Shown here in pieces: positions 47,345 through 59,606 of a stretch of DNA of 64,000 bases. How positions within the stretch are numbered: the stretch's first letter is position 1; every line of letters begins with the position of its first letter. Origin of the DNA: Davidsoniella eucalypti (Eukaryota > Ascomycota > Sordariomycetes > Microascales > Ceratocystidaceae); the NCBI GenBank assembly GCA_004009845.1, contig RMBW01000057.1, forward strand, positions 143,847-207,846. Reading direction: 5' to 3'. The notes under the pieces are model-generated. The model did not search any database, was not told where the DNA came from, and saw nothing but the letters and a program-made list of their open reading frames with translations. Made by a program: the position numbers and the translations under genes.

Positions 47345-49023
47345 TTAAAGTTTGACTCCCCAAACTCCACGGCCAGCACTAACACCGAGCCAATCGCTTC
47401 CGTCTTGGTTGGACATGTGCGGCACCCAGCTCAGATTGCCAATCTCATACGGGCACTGCCATGCGGACATTGGGCTGCGTACATTGCTGGGCTGGCCACT
47501 GATCGAGTAGGTGGATGTGGCATTGATGAGATCCCATACTAGAACCTGGCAGTCATCACCACCAGTAGTCAAGACACCTCTACGAGAAGGTGACCATTCA
47601 ACACAGTTGACGGCACCATTGTGGCCCCGAAGTTCCAGTAGAGCCTGTCCAGGCTGTCGTACATCGAGAATACGGACGACATTGGAATCGGCAGCAAATG
47701 TAGCTAGCAGGTTTGCGTCGTGAGGGGAAGTAGCTAGGCGCATTAGTGGAGGAGGGTGCGACATGGTCTGTTGAGCTAGAGTAGGGCTCATAGGGCGGGC
47801 ACCATTTGCAGCTATAAAGAGAATTGTTTAGTTAGCATGAATACAGAAAGCATGGTACCTGTATTGCAGGGATCTATTCATGGTTGGGTATGAAAGTTTA
47901 TCTAGAACGGCGGCTATTGTCTTACCTCTCTCGTCTTTCACAGTTGGCTCATAGATGATGGTGCTGTGCTCCAGGCTACGCAAGTCAAACATACGGACGC
48001 TGCCATCCTGGCCACAACTCACAAATACATCTACGCTGTTAGCGCAGAATCGCACATCGTAAACCTCCTTGTCGTGCGCAATAAGCTGGGTTTTGGCTGT
48101 CAACGATGGGATATCCCATATAGTGCAAGTAGTGTCGATGCTAGAGGTGATGATCAAGCTAGGCGACAGCGTATTCCAATCGAGTGAAGTGAGGGGCGCA
48201 GTATGCTCCGGAGTTTTCGAGTTCGATAGTAACGCAAGAGGCGTCAACTTGGTGATAGCACCATCTCGTCGGCCGATAGTGCTAGTTGGCTGAGGCGGTA
48301 GAGGATCTGAAGGCAAAGACCACAGACGTAGGTGGTCTCCAGAGGTTGCCAGAAGATCGGTGGTTTGCTTTGATGTCGATGGTGGCTCCCATAACAGGCG
48401 GGTTACTGGGTATGAGTGGGTGGCCTCGGCGACCTTTGTGAACTCGAGAGATTGGCGGGGGCTTCCACGATTGGCGAGTTGAGAATCGAGAATTTGAATC
48501 TAGACGAAGCAGTTAGATTAATCAAGCGTTTCTTTTGTTCGATAATAGAGAACCCAAAAACAGAATGTAATTTTTTTCTGTAGTGGTTGGCATATATCGA
48601 TCAAGGGACGATGAAAATGCTGCAAAATTTTATATGCTTACATAGTTGTGGCCATCCTCGAGATAGCTACCAATGGCCAGCTTGCCAGTGCTGCTTCCTT
48701 GGGGCTTCCATTTGCACCAGTCGAATGCGTACAGCGCCCATGGAGCAAGATAATTGCTAGGGCCAGCCTGAGTGCTGACTAGTTCGTAGGCCGGATCGGA
48801 GGGCGTCGAGTCGGCACGGGGCCGGATGTCGGCAAGGCCCAAGGGTATGTTTGCCATGACGGAACGCTGGGCGGATGAGGCGGAAGGGCCGTAGCTATCT
48901 GGGCCAAGGTACGACGAACCAGCAGCGGGATTGGTAGCAGAGGCTGGGCCGTAGGTCAGATAATTTGGCAATGAGTCGTAGCCAGATGCAGAGCTGGCAC
49001 GAGTGTAATTATGTGTCAGGTTG

Positions 49024-49069
<46 letters not shown>

Positions 49070-49532
49070 AATCGCCGGCAGCGTTGGTTGGTCTAGTGGC
49101 CGCCATTGTTCCGCCGGGTTGAAGCACGTTAGGGACGATTGGGGCGATGGAGGCACTAGGGACGCTAGACGGGGACGAGGCTGGGGCTGAAACGGGGACC
49201 GAGACAGACGCTGGGTGATAGTGGGTAGTTACCACTGAGCTTCTGCCCTCCAACTCAATATGCGGTGCTCCGTTGATGCCAGTAGCAGCAGGCGGGGCTG
49301 TGTTACTAGATTGATGGGCAGGCGACGCAGCGGAAGCGATGGCCAGGGACGGCGGGATATAGTCAGGGCCGCTTATGTTGAGCGAGCCAAGATGGAGCTC
49401 TTCGTTAGCGTTGCTCTGGGAGTGAGAGTGAGAGTGAGCGTGGTGCGGAGAGGACGAGGCGGCGTATATGCCCGGGACAGGTTTTCGGATTGTCGACGAG
49501 TATGACTGCGTATTGTAATGTGGTTGGTGCAT
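47345..49532 (-). CDS. DCAF7/WDR68-type WD40 adaptor protein
   Basis: This is a WD40 scaffold of the DCAF7 (WDR68/HAN11; plant TTG1/AN11) family, which in animals binds DYRK/HIPK kinases and CUL4-DDB1 ligases; the fungal role is little known. There are three exons, 49532-48642, 48499-47926 and 47811-47345 (introns of 142 and 114 nt), giving 643 residues. The C-terminal about 370 residues hold the propeller and match human DCAF7 in order: ALYAFDWCKWKP, LLATSGDHLRLW, APLTSLDWNTLSPSLIITSS, IDTTCTIWDI, KTQLIAHDKEVYDVRF, DGSVRMFDLRSLEHSTIIYE, ILDVR, and the final AGRGVWGVKL. The first about 270 residues are a low-complexity extension, rich in S/A/P with a run of about 14 glutamines, absent from the 342-residue human protein. 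Confidence 0.9.
49026..49067 (-). repeat. CAG/CAA trinucleotide run encoding polyglutamine
   Basis: Fourteen glutamine codons (twelve CAG, two CAA) lie in exon 1 of the DCAF7-like gene. The nearly pure CAG run is expected to be length-polymorphic between strains. Confidence 0.95.
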
Positions 49533-51644
49533 TTCAATCCGGGCCAGACCTAAGAATCAAAGGCCGGAATCAAATAGAGCCAAATCAATTTGAGAATGAT
49601 GGTATTATAATTTTTTGGACGGCGCAGGTGCAATAAGCGTGCTATGTAGGTTGTGTATTTACATCAGTCATCGCATTCAGAAATGGCAAGCAGTTGGTTA
49701 GCGGAGATGGAGACGCCTAGCAATATACAAAAACTACCAAATGAAGCAGCCAAAGCGCTCTTCTACACTGCTTCCTTTCTGTATTTCTCTTCTCTTTTCC
49801 TCTCTTCTTCACTGTTGCCGCCGAACAACAATGAGCGCTTGGTGGTAGGTCAGGCTAGGTTTGAGGAAGCGGGGCGTTCATACCCATGTTCATTAATTAG
49901 TCTGCCACTAAAGTGGCTGTTCCTTGAACAGGTAGTCTGTACTCTATCTGAAGAAAGACGGGCTCTCTGTTAGGGTTATCGTATACTTGCCCAAAGCGTC
50001 GTAGCTTCAGCGAACAATGAATACAAATGGATAAATCTAGCAAGCGCAGTTGCAACTCAATCGGGCGATGTTACCCTGAAAAGAAATGCGGCAAGCATAT
50101 TAAATTATATAGTAAGTACTATAAAAAGACGACAACGTACTATCGTGAGAATAAAAATAAGACAATGGAGTATATACATATAAACTTATATAATGTCTCT
50201 ACATGTATATATACACAAGGGTAAGCTGGCCTTTCCATATTGGCAAGACCACTGGATGGGACAAAATAGCGTTAAAGTAGCTAGATACGCACGTATGCAT
50301 ACTCAGAGATATGTTTGTTGAGAAAGCAAGCATTGCCATTGGAAGATTCTACAGGAAGATTGACGAATGAAAGGAAAAGCAGCGAGGTTGGCTTATGCTG
50401 AGCGCAGCAGATTTGCCTGGCCTAGAACGGCCTGACGCTGCCAACGCTGTTGCTTGGGATCAACGAAACGGCCTTTTCGCTATGTCCGTACATAGTACAT
50501 ATGTGATGTACAGAGAGGCGAGGGGAGAGGAGAGCAAGGGCAGATGCAAGTGACTCGGACACGAAGTCGCTTCTCCTGCGTTTCTGTGAGGACAGGGACT
50601 TTGCTGACGCCGTAAAGAATGGGCGGTTGTTTACTAGGAATAGAAGTAGAAGGCAATGCGTAGTGGTATGCTGTAGGATAGAATGGCAACCACTGAATGT
50701 AATATCGTAGAATGTATGACCTGGGAGTTTTCATACGATGGTTTCTGGCTGTCGACCAAGTAATCCATCCATTCGCTCTAGTCTCATGGAAGTCTGATTT
50801 AGATACGAAAACCGAGACCAAGATGTAGAGCCATATCCATGCCAAAAACAACGACGAAAGAAGAAAAAGGAAACATAAGTTGCCGATGGCCGAACTACCA
50901 TACAAAAAGTGCCTGGGAAAAATGAACACTGCTTTGCCTAATACGACCAGTCAGGTCTGGGCCGACCAGATGGACGACACCGTTACTTGAAGAGTTTGGC
51001 TAACTAGCTATAGTTAGCTGGCCGGCTAGCTACTTGCCGCTGTCTTGTTTATTCTTAAATGCACGCCCTTTCTGTGCAAGGCCGGATAATTATTTTATGA
51101 GTAAAAGTAGATGGAGCTTGATTTATGAGGAATATATGAAAGACGACATCATGCCGTTCATGTTTTCTGGGTATTGGAGAAAACAAGAGAGAAGTATGAA
51201 TAGCCCACGATCCGCTGGAGAAGTAAATAAAAACATAAAAGGAATAAAAATCAACATGTGAAGACTCGATAGACGTCATAGACTGTAACGGAAGAAATTT
51301 TCGTGAGATGACGAAGGGTTTTTTCTCCTCATTTTTTGATATTGCTTCTTTTTGGAGCTGAACAGGAACAGGACAGACGAAGGAAAGCCAAAGATTTCCA
51401 AGGCTCTGGCATAGCCCACTCGATTGGGCACTAAGTAGCCTTCGTTTCTTTTGTTTTTGTCCTTCGCTGCTGCCAGCCAGTCTGTCTTGACCCACGGACA
51501 AACCTAGCAGTCTGTGATGCAAGTGTGGGGGGTTATCAGCAGAGGCAAAATACCGAACAGGCAATAGATAGAGCAGACAGACGTGCTATTGTTCGCTGCC
51601 GACCACTAGTTCCAACTAGGGAGAGAGACCATGGCTCAATGGGT

Positions 51645-51676
51645 CATCGCATAGCATCGCATCGCATCGCATCGCA
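51645..51676. repeat. (GCATC)n short tandem repeat
   Basis: About six copies of the pentamer CATCG/GCATC, one with a change to CATAG, in intergenic DNA. Confidence 0.9.
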
Positions 51677-53725
51677 GGCCTGCCACGTCCCTCTCTAGGA
51701 CAGAGTTTCGAAGACGAGAATTGCAACTACATGTTCTTGTCCCAAGAAGAAAAGAGGATAAATTGCCATTCCATTGCAGCCAAAGTTGCAGTGTTAGAGC
51801 CGGGCCTCAATATGGGGTGGAATAGGTATAAGGTATGTATGGTCGGTGGTCAGCATCTCAGGCTCGACTCGCTCGTCAGTGGAGGCGAAGACGATCTTTT
51901 GGGTCGACTAGTCAGTTAGTCGGCTTTGCAGTCGAGCGAAGGAGGGTAGCACGAGGTAGCAAAACAGTTAGGAAGAGCAAGATCAAGAACAAGCGGCCGT
52001 TGGGCTGATCAGTCGGCGTTCTCGATCCTCGGTCACCCAATAAGGCCGCCGCTGGAACAGGGCTGGATGTATGTTGTGCTAATATAGCCAGGTTTCTACA
52101 GAATTCTATTGACATTTTCCGGACGAGGCGACTTTCCGTGGCATGCATTTTGGGAACATTTTGGGAAGTTTTTGCAAGAAGCAGGCTGTGGTATACAAAT
52201 GGCAAATGGCAAATGTGTCATTTGTTATTGTTTATCGTTAATTTGTGGGTAGCCAGTCGGGTTGCCAGAAACCAAAGTAAACGACAGCCTTGATATTTCT
52301 CATCGGCCATATTTTTTTATACAGTCTACCGCCCGTTTAGACCAAAAGTCTTGCCACAGCTCTACAGCACAGAAATCATTGGGGACTTTGACTGGTCGGA
52401 TCATACATAGTTGGCGAAGCCTAAGAAGCAGGGGAAGCTTGACGGAGATTGGCCTGGAAAGGTGTGTGGAGCTAATGTATGTAGTAGGCTAGTCGATCGA
52501 AGGCTTTGCTTTGGTTGTGCTCTTTTACTTTACTTTTGGTGGAAAATCGGCATCTATGTATGTACTTGAATACAGGCTGTGTATAATCATGTACAATCGA
52601 GATACAGTAACACGTATACATAATATGGTCATGCACAGCTGGTGCTATATTAGCTGCTGATGCAGTTGCAGCGTCTCAATATAAGCAGCGGATGCATTTA
52701 TTTGCATATTCTAAGAGCAGTTGTGTAGCTGCAGTACGGACGTCCACTATATTGTGTGTTCATTTTGACGTAGGCCTATTCTCACCGAAAGATGTAGTAC
52801 GTACATATCCAGGAGCCAGGAGCGAAATATTCTATTCTCGATATTTATTGCGCCTGGCCCTGCAGGAACAATGATTGTTTGAATGCAACAGTGCGCAGTA
52901 ACCTTTACATAAGCACAACTGAAATCACAAATGCAGGTTACCTCCGAAATCACCATCTTGTTGGGCCGACTTCATCGTCATCCGTCGCAACCTGGAGTCA
53001 ACGACGGAGCAAGTGGCCTCGCAGTCACATCATGGTCAGCACACAGTTGCCACTGAAAACTCGGTATTCGTTGCGAGAGATGTCCTCGGAGATATTGTCA
53101 AAGCCATTACCAAAAGACTGAGAAACCGCCAGATCCAGAACCTCCTCCTCCATCATCATCGTCGTCATCTGCATCTCCATATTGATGGACCAGACTCTTA
53201 TACCATGCGCGATGCATTCCTTATTGCTGCCTCACGCTCACTATATGAATCCATATGTCTTCTCCAACCCACAAATTGCGTGGTCTACGGTTGATGGAAT
53301 GCCTGATGTCTCTCTTGACTTCTTTCTTCTTCTGAATATTTCGTGCAGTAGCCGCATATCTAGCTTCTTTTGGTCTTGAACCAGCGCCTTTGAGGGGCGT
53401 CTGTACAGAGAGAGCAAGAGTAAAAAAAGCCGAGAGGCGTCTCTACAGTAGAAAATGAAAGAATGGGAAAAAAAACTTAAAGGCATCAGTCTAAACATGA
53501 GTGCATCTGGCCACTTCTCGCGATCGGCAACGGGCCTCTGGTGTTCTCGGCCCAGTGTGTATGCACGCGTACAGCTACTATTTCGGCTCAGAATGCAGAG
53601 CTGCAACAGCTGCACAACGCTGCAATATTCCTGCTCTTACGGGCATTAGTTTACGGGAACAAGGTGCCAATATTATTGGATCCATCGGTGTTGTCAAGTG
53701 CGGAGCCAAAGCAAGCTGTCGCCTC

Positions 53726-53812
53726 AGTACTACTGAACTACTAATAATACTACTACTACTCAAGCTAATATTAGTTAGTACTACTACTACAGCTACGCTA
53801 CTAATAGTAATA
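53726..53812. repeat. Degenerate ACT/CTA-rich tract
   Basis: Runs of TACTACTAC and CTACTACTAC are separated by related words over about 85 bp. This is simple-sequence DNA without a gene. Confidence 0.85.
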
Positions 53813-55691
53813 ACTGGCTTATACATGTAGTTCTTTAGGCTCTGTTGCGTCAACAGCATCTTGTCTCCCTCCGTCCAAAGACCGGGGGGTGTGGCCTGGA
53901 TAAGAGCTCGCTATACATACATAGCAATCAACAAGCATAGCAAGTATAGTCAAGCACAAGAACGGGATAACTAGCTGTCAAGCCCTGTCAATGCAGTATG
54001 CAGATGCGCCCAGATGCACCAAGCAAGCATTATTCACTATGAAGCTGCAGTCCAAGGTGGAGCACTATCGGATGCATGCCTCTCAAAGCAGATATTGCCC
54101 CCTTGTTTTACGGCTTGAGATGAATTTTATGAACAGACGAACATACACAAATATCAAGGTATGTATGTATATACATATACGTATATGTATGTCCATGCAT
54201 CCACACATTCATACATGTTTATACACTATGTATACACACGAACCATTCGAGGGCGGCCTGCCCTCGACACGACATGGGCAAGTTCGGCGTTGTGAGTTGT
54301 TAATGTCAGCGCTACTAGCGTTGCTTTATGAATGCACATGAGGCCATCTGATATGCGAATATAACTCCCACCCAGAAGGAATATGTGGAGAGAACGCCTC
54401 GATGGACATCTTTTATATTTATTTGAAGTATCGGCGGCTCCAAGGAACATACTTTTCAGGATATGATATCGGGACGCCCCTTCTTGAGAGCCTCTCCCGC
54501 CGTGGCCTGATGGGAAGAGGCGTAGACAGAATAAGCTTCTAGTCAGGCCTGGTTGGTGCTATCAACGTGTGTTATGATTGTGTTTGTTGACGTTGTTTTC
54601 GCTATTGGCCTTATTGCTCTCGATATTACTGTGTTGTTAGTGTTGTCGTTGTACATGCGATGTATGGTCGTCTATTTTACTATTGCTACTACCATTAGCC
54701 TTTGTCGAGTAACATCACAGCCGCCGCTGCCGAAGCTACTTGCTTTATAAGCACCAAAACAGTCTTTGAAGGAACAAGAGAAGAGAGGGCGTGTACTTAA
54801 AAAAACAGTATAGCTGACATCTCTTTCTGATATCTGACCCTGTGTTTTGGCCTATGCAGATACATCCGACTGATATTCTCGTGAATATCTATGTGCTTGT
54901 TCGTAATTGCAGTATATGTATGCAACACCTGCTTTGATGCAGCCAGACAGATCCATAAGCAATCCTATAATCGAGAACGTGAAGTTGGGCTGTTCATTGG
55001 CGTCTAGTTTGGAGCCGAGATCGAGAAGGCTCGCTTCAGCGCATAGTATGTGTTTTTTTATATGTTTTTTATCAGTGATTCTTTATTTTCATTTGCCTGG
55101 TTTCGGTCTTTGTTGACTGCGCCTTCTCGCCTTCTTTTCCGGAATTATTTGCTAGGCCAGCTCAGTATAAGAAGTCCGTCTATGAACTTCTTCCTTCCGT
55201 GGAGGTCAATGTTTTGTTCCCTCTCTCTCTCTCTTCTTTTTCTGTCTTCTTTGCTCTACACCGCAATCTACCAAGCAACTCAACGCGATACAGTCATTTG
55301 TGCCATCAAGTGACCTGCTCTCGTGGACGACGCAACACCCTCATTTCGATTCTATTCTCTTCCTAAGCATTGCTCCCAACAATCAAAACTTAACCCGCCT
55401 ACTTTTTTCACCATCCAACTACCGTCAAGATCTTCACAACTATCATTTCTTTTTTTATACCCTGAGCACACTCACTTTCCTAACGACCGCTGTTTTACTT
55501 CTTGACGCTCTCTCAACCCTGTTTTGCCCTACAATATATTGTGTCCTCATTTGAAAGTCCTGCCTTTTTTGCTCGTGACTTATACTTTCCTAAAGTGTCC
55601 AAGCTCCACTCTGGCTACAAGGTCAACCCTAGCTAGCAACCCTACCATATCTACGTCTTGCACTAAAACCCCGTCCGCACTTAAGACCACC

Positions 55692-57758
55692 ATGCCGTCA
55701 TTCTTTGAGCGCGCTCTATCCCCTCGTGGTGAGAGTTTCTTCCCGCTGCGCCGGACCTTTAAGAAAGTCAAGACGCCCATCGACGTGCACATGTCTGAAA
55801 TCCCGCTCTCACTATCCCCGCCGCCGTCGTCTCACGGCTCCTCGCGGGACGGTGGCAGCCTCGCCTCCACTGGCCTATCCACCACCATCAAGAATGTTGC
55901 CTTCTCACGGCTTCCTGCGCATCGCAACATCACCACTGCAACTGCCACATCCACCAACAGTGCACGTGAGATCCTAGAAGACGAGCCAATCATTTTCAAT
56001 GGCCCTCCACCGCCGATTGTGCGCTCTATCTACTTGGCATCACCTTCACAGTCTCCTAGCTCGTCGCCTACACGTGAAGGCCGCACATCAGCTGGCAATC
56101 TAGCCGCCAGCTTGGCCAACCTCGGTAGCGTCTTTTTCGACACTGGACGCACACGCAAACAGCCCCAGCGGTACCAGCGTAGCAGCCCCGACTCGATGTG
56201 GCGCCGTATGCAGCGCCACGAAGTTGCCCTCGGCAGCGAGCTCCAGTCGATCTTGGACATGCAGGCCGAGGCGCTTGCACAGGGCTTCGATGGTGGCAGC
56301 CGCAGCTCTTCGCCCGACAGCAGTTACACCAGCGGCAGCAGCACACCCACTGGTGCATTTTATTCTGCTGCTTCTAGCAAATCGAAGATGATGGGCAAGT
56401 CGCTGATACAGTCCAACCAACACCGCTCCGATGGCACTGTGATGCCTGTGCGGCAACCCAAGACCCCCAAGAAGTTGGGCCTTCGTGCTGCCCGCCGTGC
56501 TCTTTCTCGTTCGCTTGCCGAGCTTAGTGATCTCAAGTACCACGAGCACCGCCACATCAAGGCCGAGATCAAGAGCCGCAACCGCGCCATGTCGCGTGCT
56601 GAGCGCCTGGCTGCACGCCAGCTACAGATTCGCTCCGAGTTGGGCTCGCTAGAGAACAATGACGAGGAAGAGTTGGCTCAGGAGCTACGTGGACTTGAGA
56701 CCGAGAATAACGACCTCACGCGCGAGATTCAGGAGCTCGAGGAGCGCCTAGTTGGTCTACGGAACAAGCGCCGCTGGGTCAACGACAAGATTCTTCACGT
56801 CAAGAGCAAGCGCGAGGCTGGCCTCAGTGGCTACCGCGGTGCTCTCAAGGAGGTCGACGAGGAAATTACGAACCTGATGCTCCAGCCGCCAGTCGAGCCT
56901 CTACAGGCCGAAGCCTACGCCACACTACAGGTCCTAGACGATGATGGCCAAGTGATCACCTCGCCAGGTGGTCGCGAGTTCCTTGACATGGTTCCTGAAC
57001 GTCGCACGCTGGACATGGCTACGGCGTGGTGGGAGGCCGAAAACAAGATCCTGGAAGCCAAGAGCGATATTGTCCGCAAAGACTGCGACGCCCTCGAGGA
57101 GGGTGGCAAGGTATGGGCAGCCACGGCTAAGCTTGTTGGCGAGTATGAGTCGACACTGAGCCGGCAAATGAAGGAATTGGCCAGATGCGGCAACAGCGAC
57201 GCCAAGCAGGCCGAGGAGACAGTGAACCAGCTGATGGCGCAGATGACGTCTGTTATTGACGTGTTGACGCACAACCTGGACCTAGCCACGACTAAGAAAT
57301 GGAATCTGCTTATCTGCGCTATTGGTGCTGAGCTAGAGGCGTTTCGGGCAGCCGAGAACATGCTTCGCTTCGGTATGCCCGCGGCAGGCGACGGAAACGA
57401 CGAGGACGACGAAGATGACAACGATGATGTGTCCACGACCGCCTCGCTGAACGACACCGGCGCCAACGGCAACAACATGAACATGAGCAGCAGCAACCTA
57501 ATGGACACCAGCGCTCTCATTGACACCTCCTCGTCTTCGGCTACGCCTCGTCAGAACAACAGCCCATACAACCAGCATATCGAGCAGGCTTCTTCTTCCT
57601 CTGCGCTGTCGCCTTCGTTCAAGTCGAAGCGCCTAGGCTCGCCCATTACTTCTCCGTTCGCTCAGTCTCAGGAAAGCCTGCCTTCCCCCGCCTTCAAGCC
57701 ATACCAGCCCGAAGACGACGATAACGAAGTGCCCGCTTACTTCCTCGGAGACATGTAA
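55692..57758 (+). CDS. atg28: Atg28-like autophagy coiled-coil protein
   Basis: This is a homologue of the fungal Atg28 family, which was described in methylotrophic yeast as a pexophagy factor that bridges the Atg17/Atg35 scaffold; family members in filamentous fungi are annotated by similarity. It is a single exon of 688 residues from the ATG at 55692. The open frame extends upstream only through a TTG codon, and MPSFFERALSPRGESFFPL is the usual family N terminus. After a disordered S/P/T-rich part comes a conserved short block (WRRMQRHEVALGSELQSILD, about 165-185), then LGLRAARRALSRSL and a long coiled coil at about 255-385, ending with the family motifs RRTLDMATAWWE and ALEEGGKVWAA. The C-terminal third includes a helical part (VIDVLTHNLDLATTKKW) and then a disordered acidic tail. 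No membrane segment is seen. It is convergent with the atg44 gene 1.85 kb downstream. Confidence 0.82.
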   Translation: MPSFFERALSPRGESFFPLRRTFKKVKTPIDVHMSEIPLSLSPPPSSHGSSRDGGSLASTGLSTTIKNVAFSRLPAHRNITTATATSTNSAREILEDEPIIFNGPPPPIVRSIYLASPSQSPSSSPTREGRTSAGNLAASLANLGSVFFDTGRTRKQPQRYQRSSPDSMWRRMQRHEVALGSELQSILDMQAEALAQGFDGGSRSSSPDSSYTSGSSTPTGAFYSAASSKSKMMGKSLIQSNQHRSDGTVMPVRQPKTPKKLGLRAARRALSRSLAELSDLKYHEHRHIKAEIKSRNRAMSRAERLAARQLQIRSELGSLENNDEEELAQELRGLETENNDLTREIQELEERLVGLRNKRRWVNDKILHVKSKREAGLSGYRGALKEVDEEITNLMLQPPVEPLQAEAYATLQVLDDDGQVITSPGGREFLDMVPERRTLDMATAWWEAENKILEAKSDIVRKDCDALEEGGKVWAATAKLVGEYESTLSRQMKELARCGNSDAKQAEETVNQLMAQMTSVIDVLTHNLDLATTKKWNLLICAIGAELEAFRAAENMLRFGMPAAGDGNDEDDEDDNDDVSTTASLNDTGANGNNMNMSSSNLMDTSALIDTSSSSATPRQNNSPYNQHIEQASSSSALSPSFKSKRLGSPITSPFAQSQESLPSPAFKPYQPEDDDNEVPAYFLGDM

Positions 57759-59606
57759 ATGACTTCCAACAACAGCTAACCAGATCTCCTCTCTATCATT
57801 TTGGAGCTGGGCCTATAACAGTAAAATCACCCCTTTTAAACATACAAACAAATAATCACGAACTCGCCAGTTGGCGCCAGGGAGAAAAGGCAGTTTTGAT
57901 ACTCCCCTCCCCCCCTTCTTCCTCTAGCTAATATTTGAGCCGACTCATACCTTTCGCAAGACACTTCGTCGCATGTCTGGCTCTACGGTCTCTTTCCTTC
58001 TTCTTGTTCTATTTTACGGGGGCGTGAATGTACTATTGTACATTCAAAATACACCCTCCTTCTCTTTACTCTTGCTCCTCACATCCTTTCTTCTCCCAAT
58101 TTTTCTTCTTCTTCTTTTCTTCACGACTTTCACGACGCCACGCAGCCCTTCATTTATAAATGAATTGGCATAGCATTTATCATTTCTATATTGCGGTCTT
58201 TGGTAGACATGCTGTTTACCTTTATTTCTTCTTTATCTCTATTTCCTAGATCTGTCTCTTGTTTTGCTTCATCTATCCCCCTTTTTTATTTTTTATTGCG
58301 TCTGTATATCTTTTCTTTTGCTTTTTTTTTTCTACTGTTTTGATTTCATCAGTTGTTTCGTTTGTTATGCTTGTGGTTTTTTTTTTCTTTACTTGTTTTT
58401 TCCTTATTTCGGGTCGTCGTCTTTGCACATTTAAAAGGGGTATATGTTTTTTGTTAAATTTTTTTTTTCATATTCTGTTGTTCTTATTCTCGCTCTATCT
58501 CTTATTTTTTCACTCCTCCATTTTTGGGGTATAGAAGAAAAAGAGATTCTATCGAGTATAAAACTAGTGTTCTTTGCATAGTTCCAGTCTGTTAGAACTG
58601 CCTTCTGCAAGTTTATGTTTGTTTTTCTTTTGGGTTTGGGGGGTTTGGCCTTTTCGAGACTTATTCAATATCTCGATATGATAAGATAGTATTAAATACT
58701 AGCAGAAAGTAAGTAGTGTTTATTTTGTAATGATAATGGAGACCTAGTTTTTACAAGTTCACAGCCGACTTTTTGTTCCATCAAACCAAGACGTTTTTCC
58801 CTTTGCAAAATAGCAATCATGTATGTATGGTATATTCATAAGACACTTAGACAGAAGAAAAAAGAAAGCATATATGATCATAAACAACAAGCAACAGCAT
58901 AAAGGAGACGATATATATGCAAAGTTTTTTTTAAAAAAAAACCGCGAAAGAAGTAACATCAGCTTTCAGGGCGTCCATTAACGCCAGTACACGTAGCAAC
59001 GCTGGCCATTTGCCAGGTCGAAAAAGATACAACATGATAAGATACACAAGAGATAAAAACAGTATAAAAAGGAAAAAAAAAACTTATATCAAGTCAACCC
59101 ATATCAAAGGATAGCAAACGCAACGCAAAGAATGGAAACAATAGACTGAGGGAGGCAACAATAAACACAAGGTCCATGCAGTAGTGACCCAATACATCGA
59201 ATTCAAAGCCACACCTGACAAGAGCAGCGATATATACGGGCAAGAAGGGGGTGAGTATAAACGGGAAGAAGAGAGACCTGTTGTTTCCATGGCCAAATCG
59301 GGGAGAAATATAGAAGGCATCGATAAATGACAACGCATCAGACTACATCAACAATGCTGAAGAGGGACCGTAGATAAGGGGACGAGGGCGTAAACGTAAT
59401 GATAGGTCGTAGGAACAAAGTCGTCCACAGTAGGAAAAAGAAAATAAGACGTAAAAGACCTCCCAGCAGCTGAGCTATCATTAGGTGGACGAAAAGAAGC
59501 AAAGTGTAGAATGGCATATCAAATAGCGTCGTTGAATGCCTTTCTATGCACTACTAGGTGGAGATTTAGTCCTATAGCTCACTCCGAGCATATCATGATG
59601 GTATGC
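57759..59606. other. Intergenic between convergent atg28-like and atg44
   Basis: T-rich sequence from 57,960 to 58,520 is probably a long atg28-like 3' untranslated region. The remainder is A/T-rich with several homopolymer runs. F/L-rich open frames follow from the T-runs. No gene is seen. Confidence 0.55.

Larger units (their letters stand above)
49533..55691. other. 6.2-kb divergent intergenic region, DCAF7-like / atg28-like
   Basis: This is the longest gene-poor stretch. The left end is the promoter of the WD40 gene; the right end, from about 55,060, is strongly pyrimidine-rich promoter and leader sequence for the atg28-like gene. It contains a short GCATC tandem array, a degenerate CTA/ACT-rich tract and alternating TA/GT words near 54,160-54,230. 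Open frames of 60-169 codons are scattered in overlapping frames; none has a recognisable domain. A 65-codon Cys/Lys/Tyr-rich ATG frame at 50,027 is the most protein-like, but unsupported. No gene is called. Confidence 0.5.

Noticed and set aside
50027..50224. 65-codon Cys/Lys/Tyr-rich frame
   Set aside because: AT-rich composition can produce such K/Y/N-rich frames; there is no promoter, splice or family evidence.
52879..53294. Overlapping open frames on both strands
   Set aside because: Several frames are open at once, which reflects base composition; none shows a known domain.
55524..55691. 56-codon upstream extension of the atg28-like frame
   Set aside because: It starts with TTG; the conserved family N terminus begins at the ATG at 55692.
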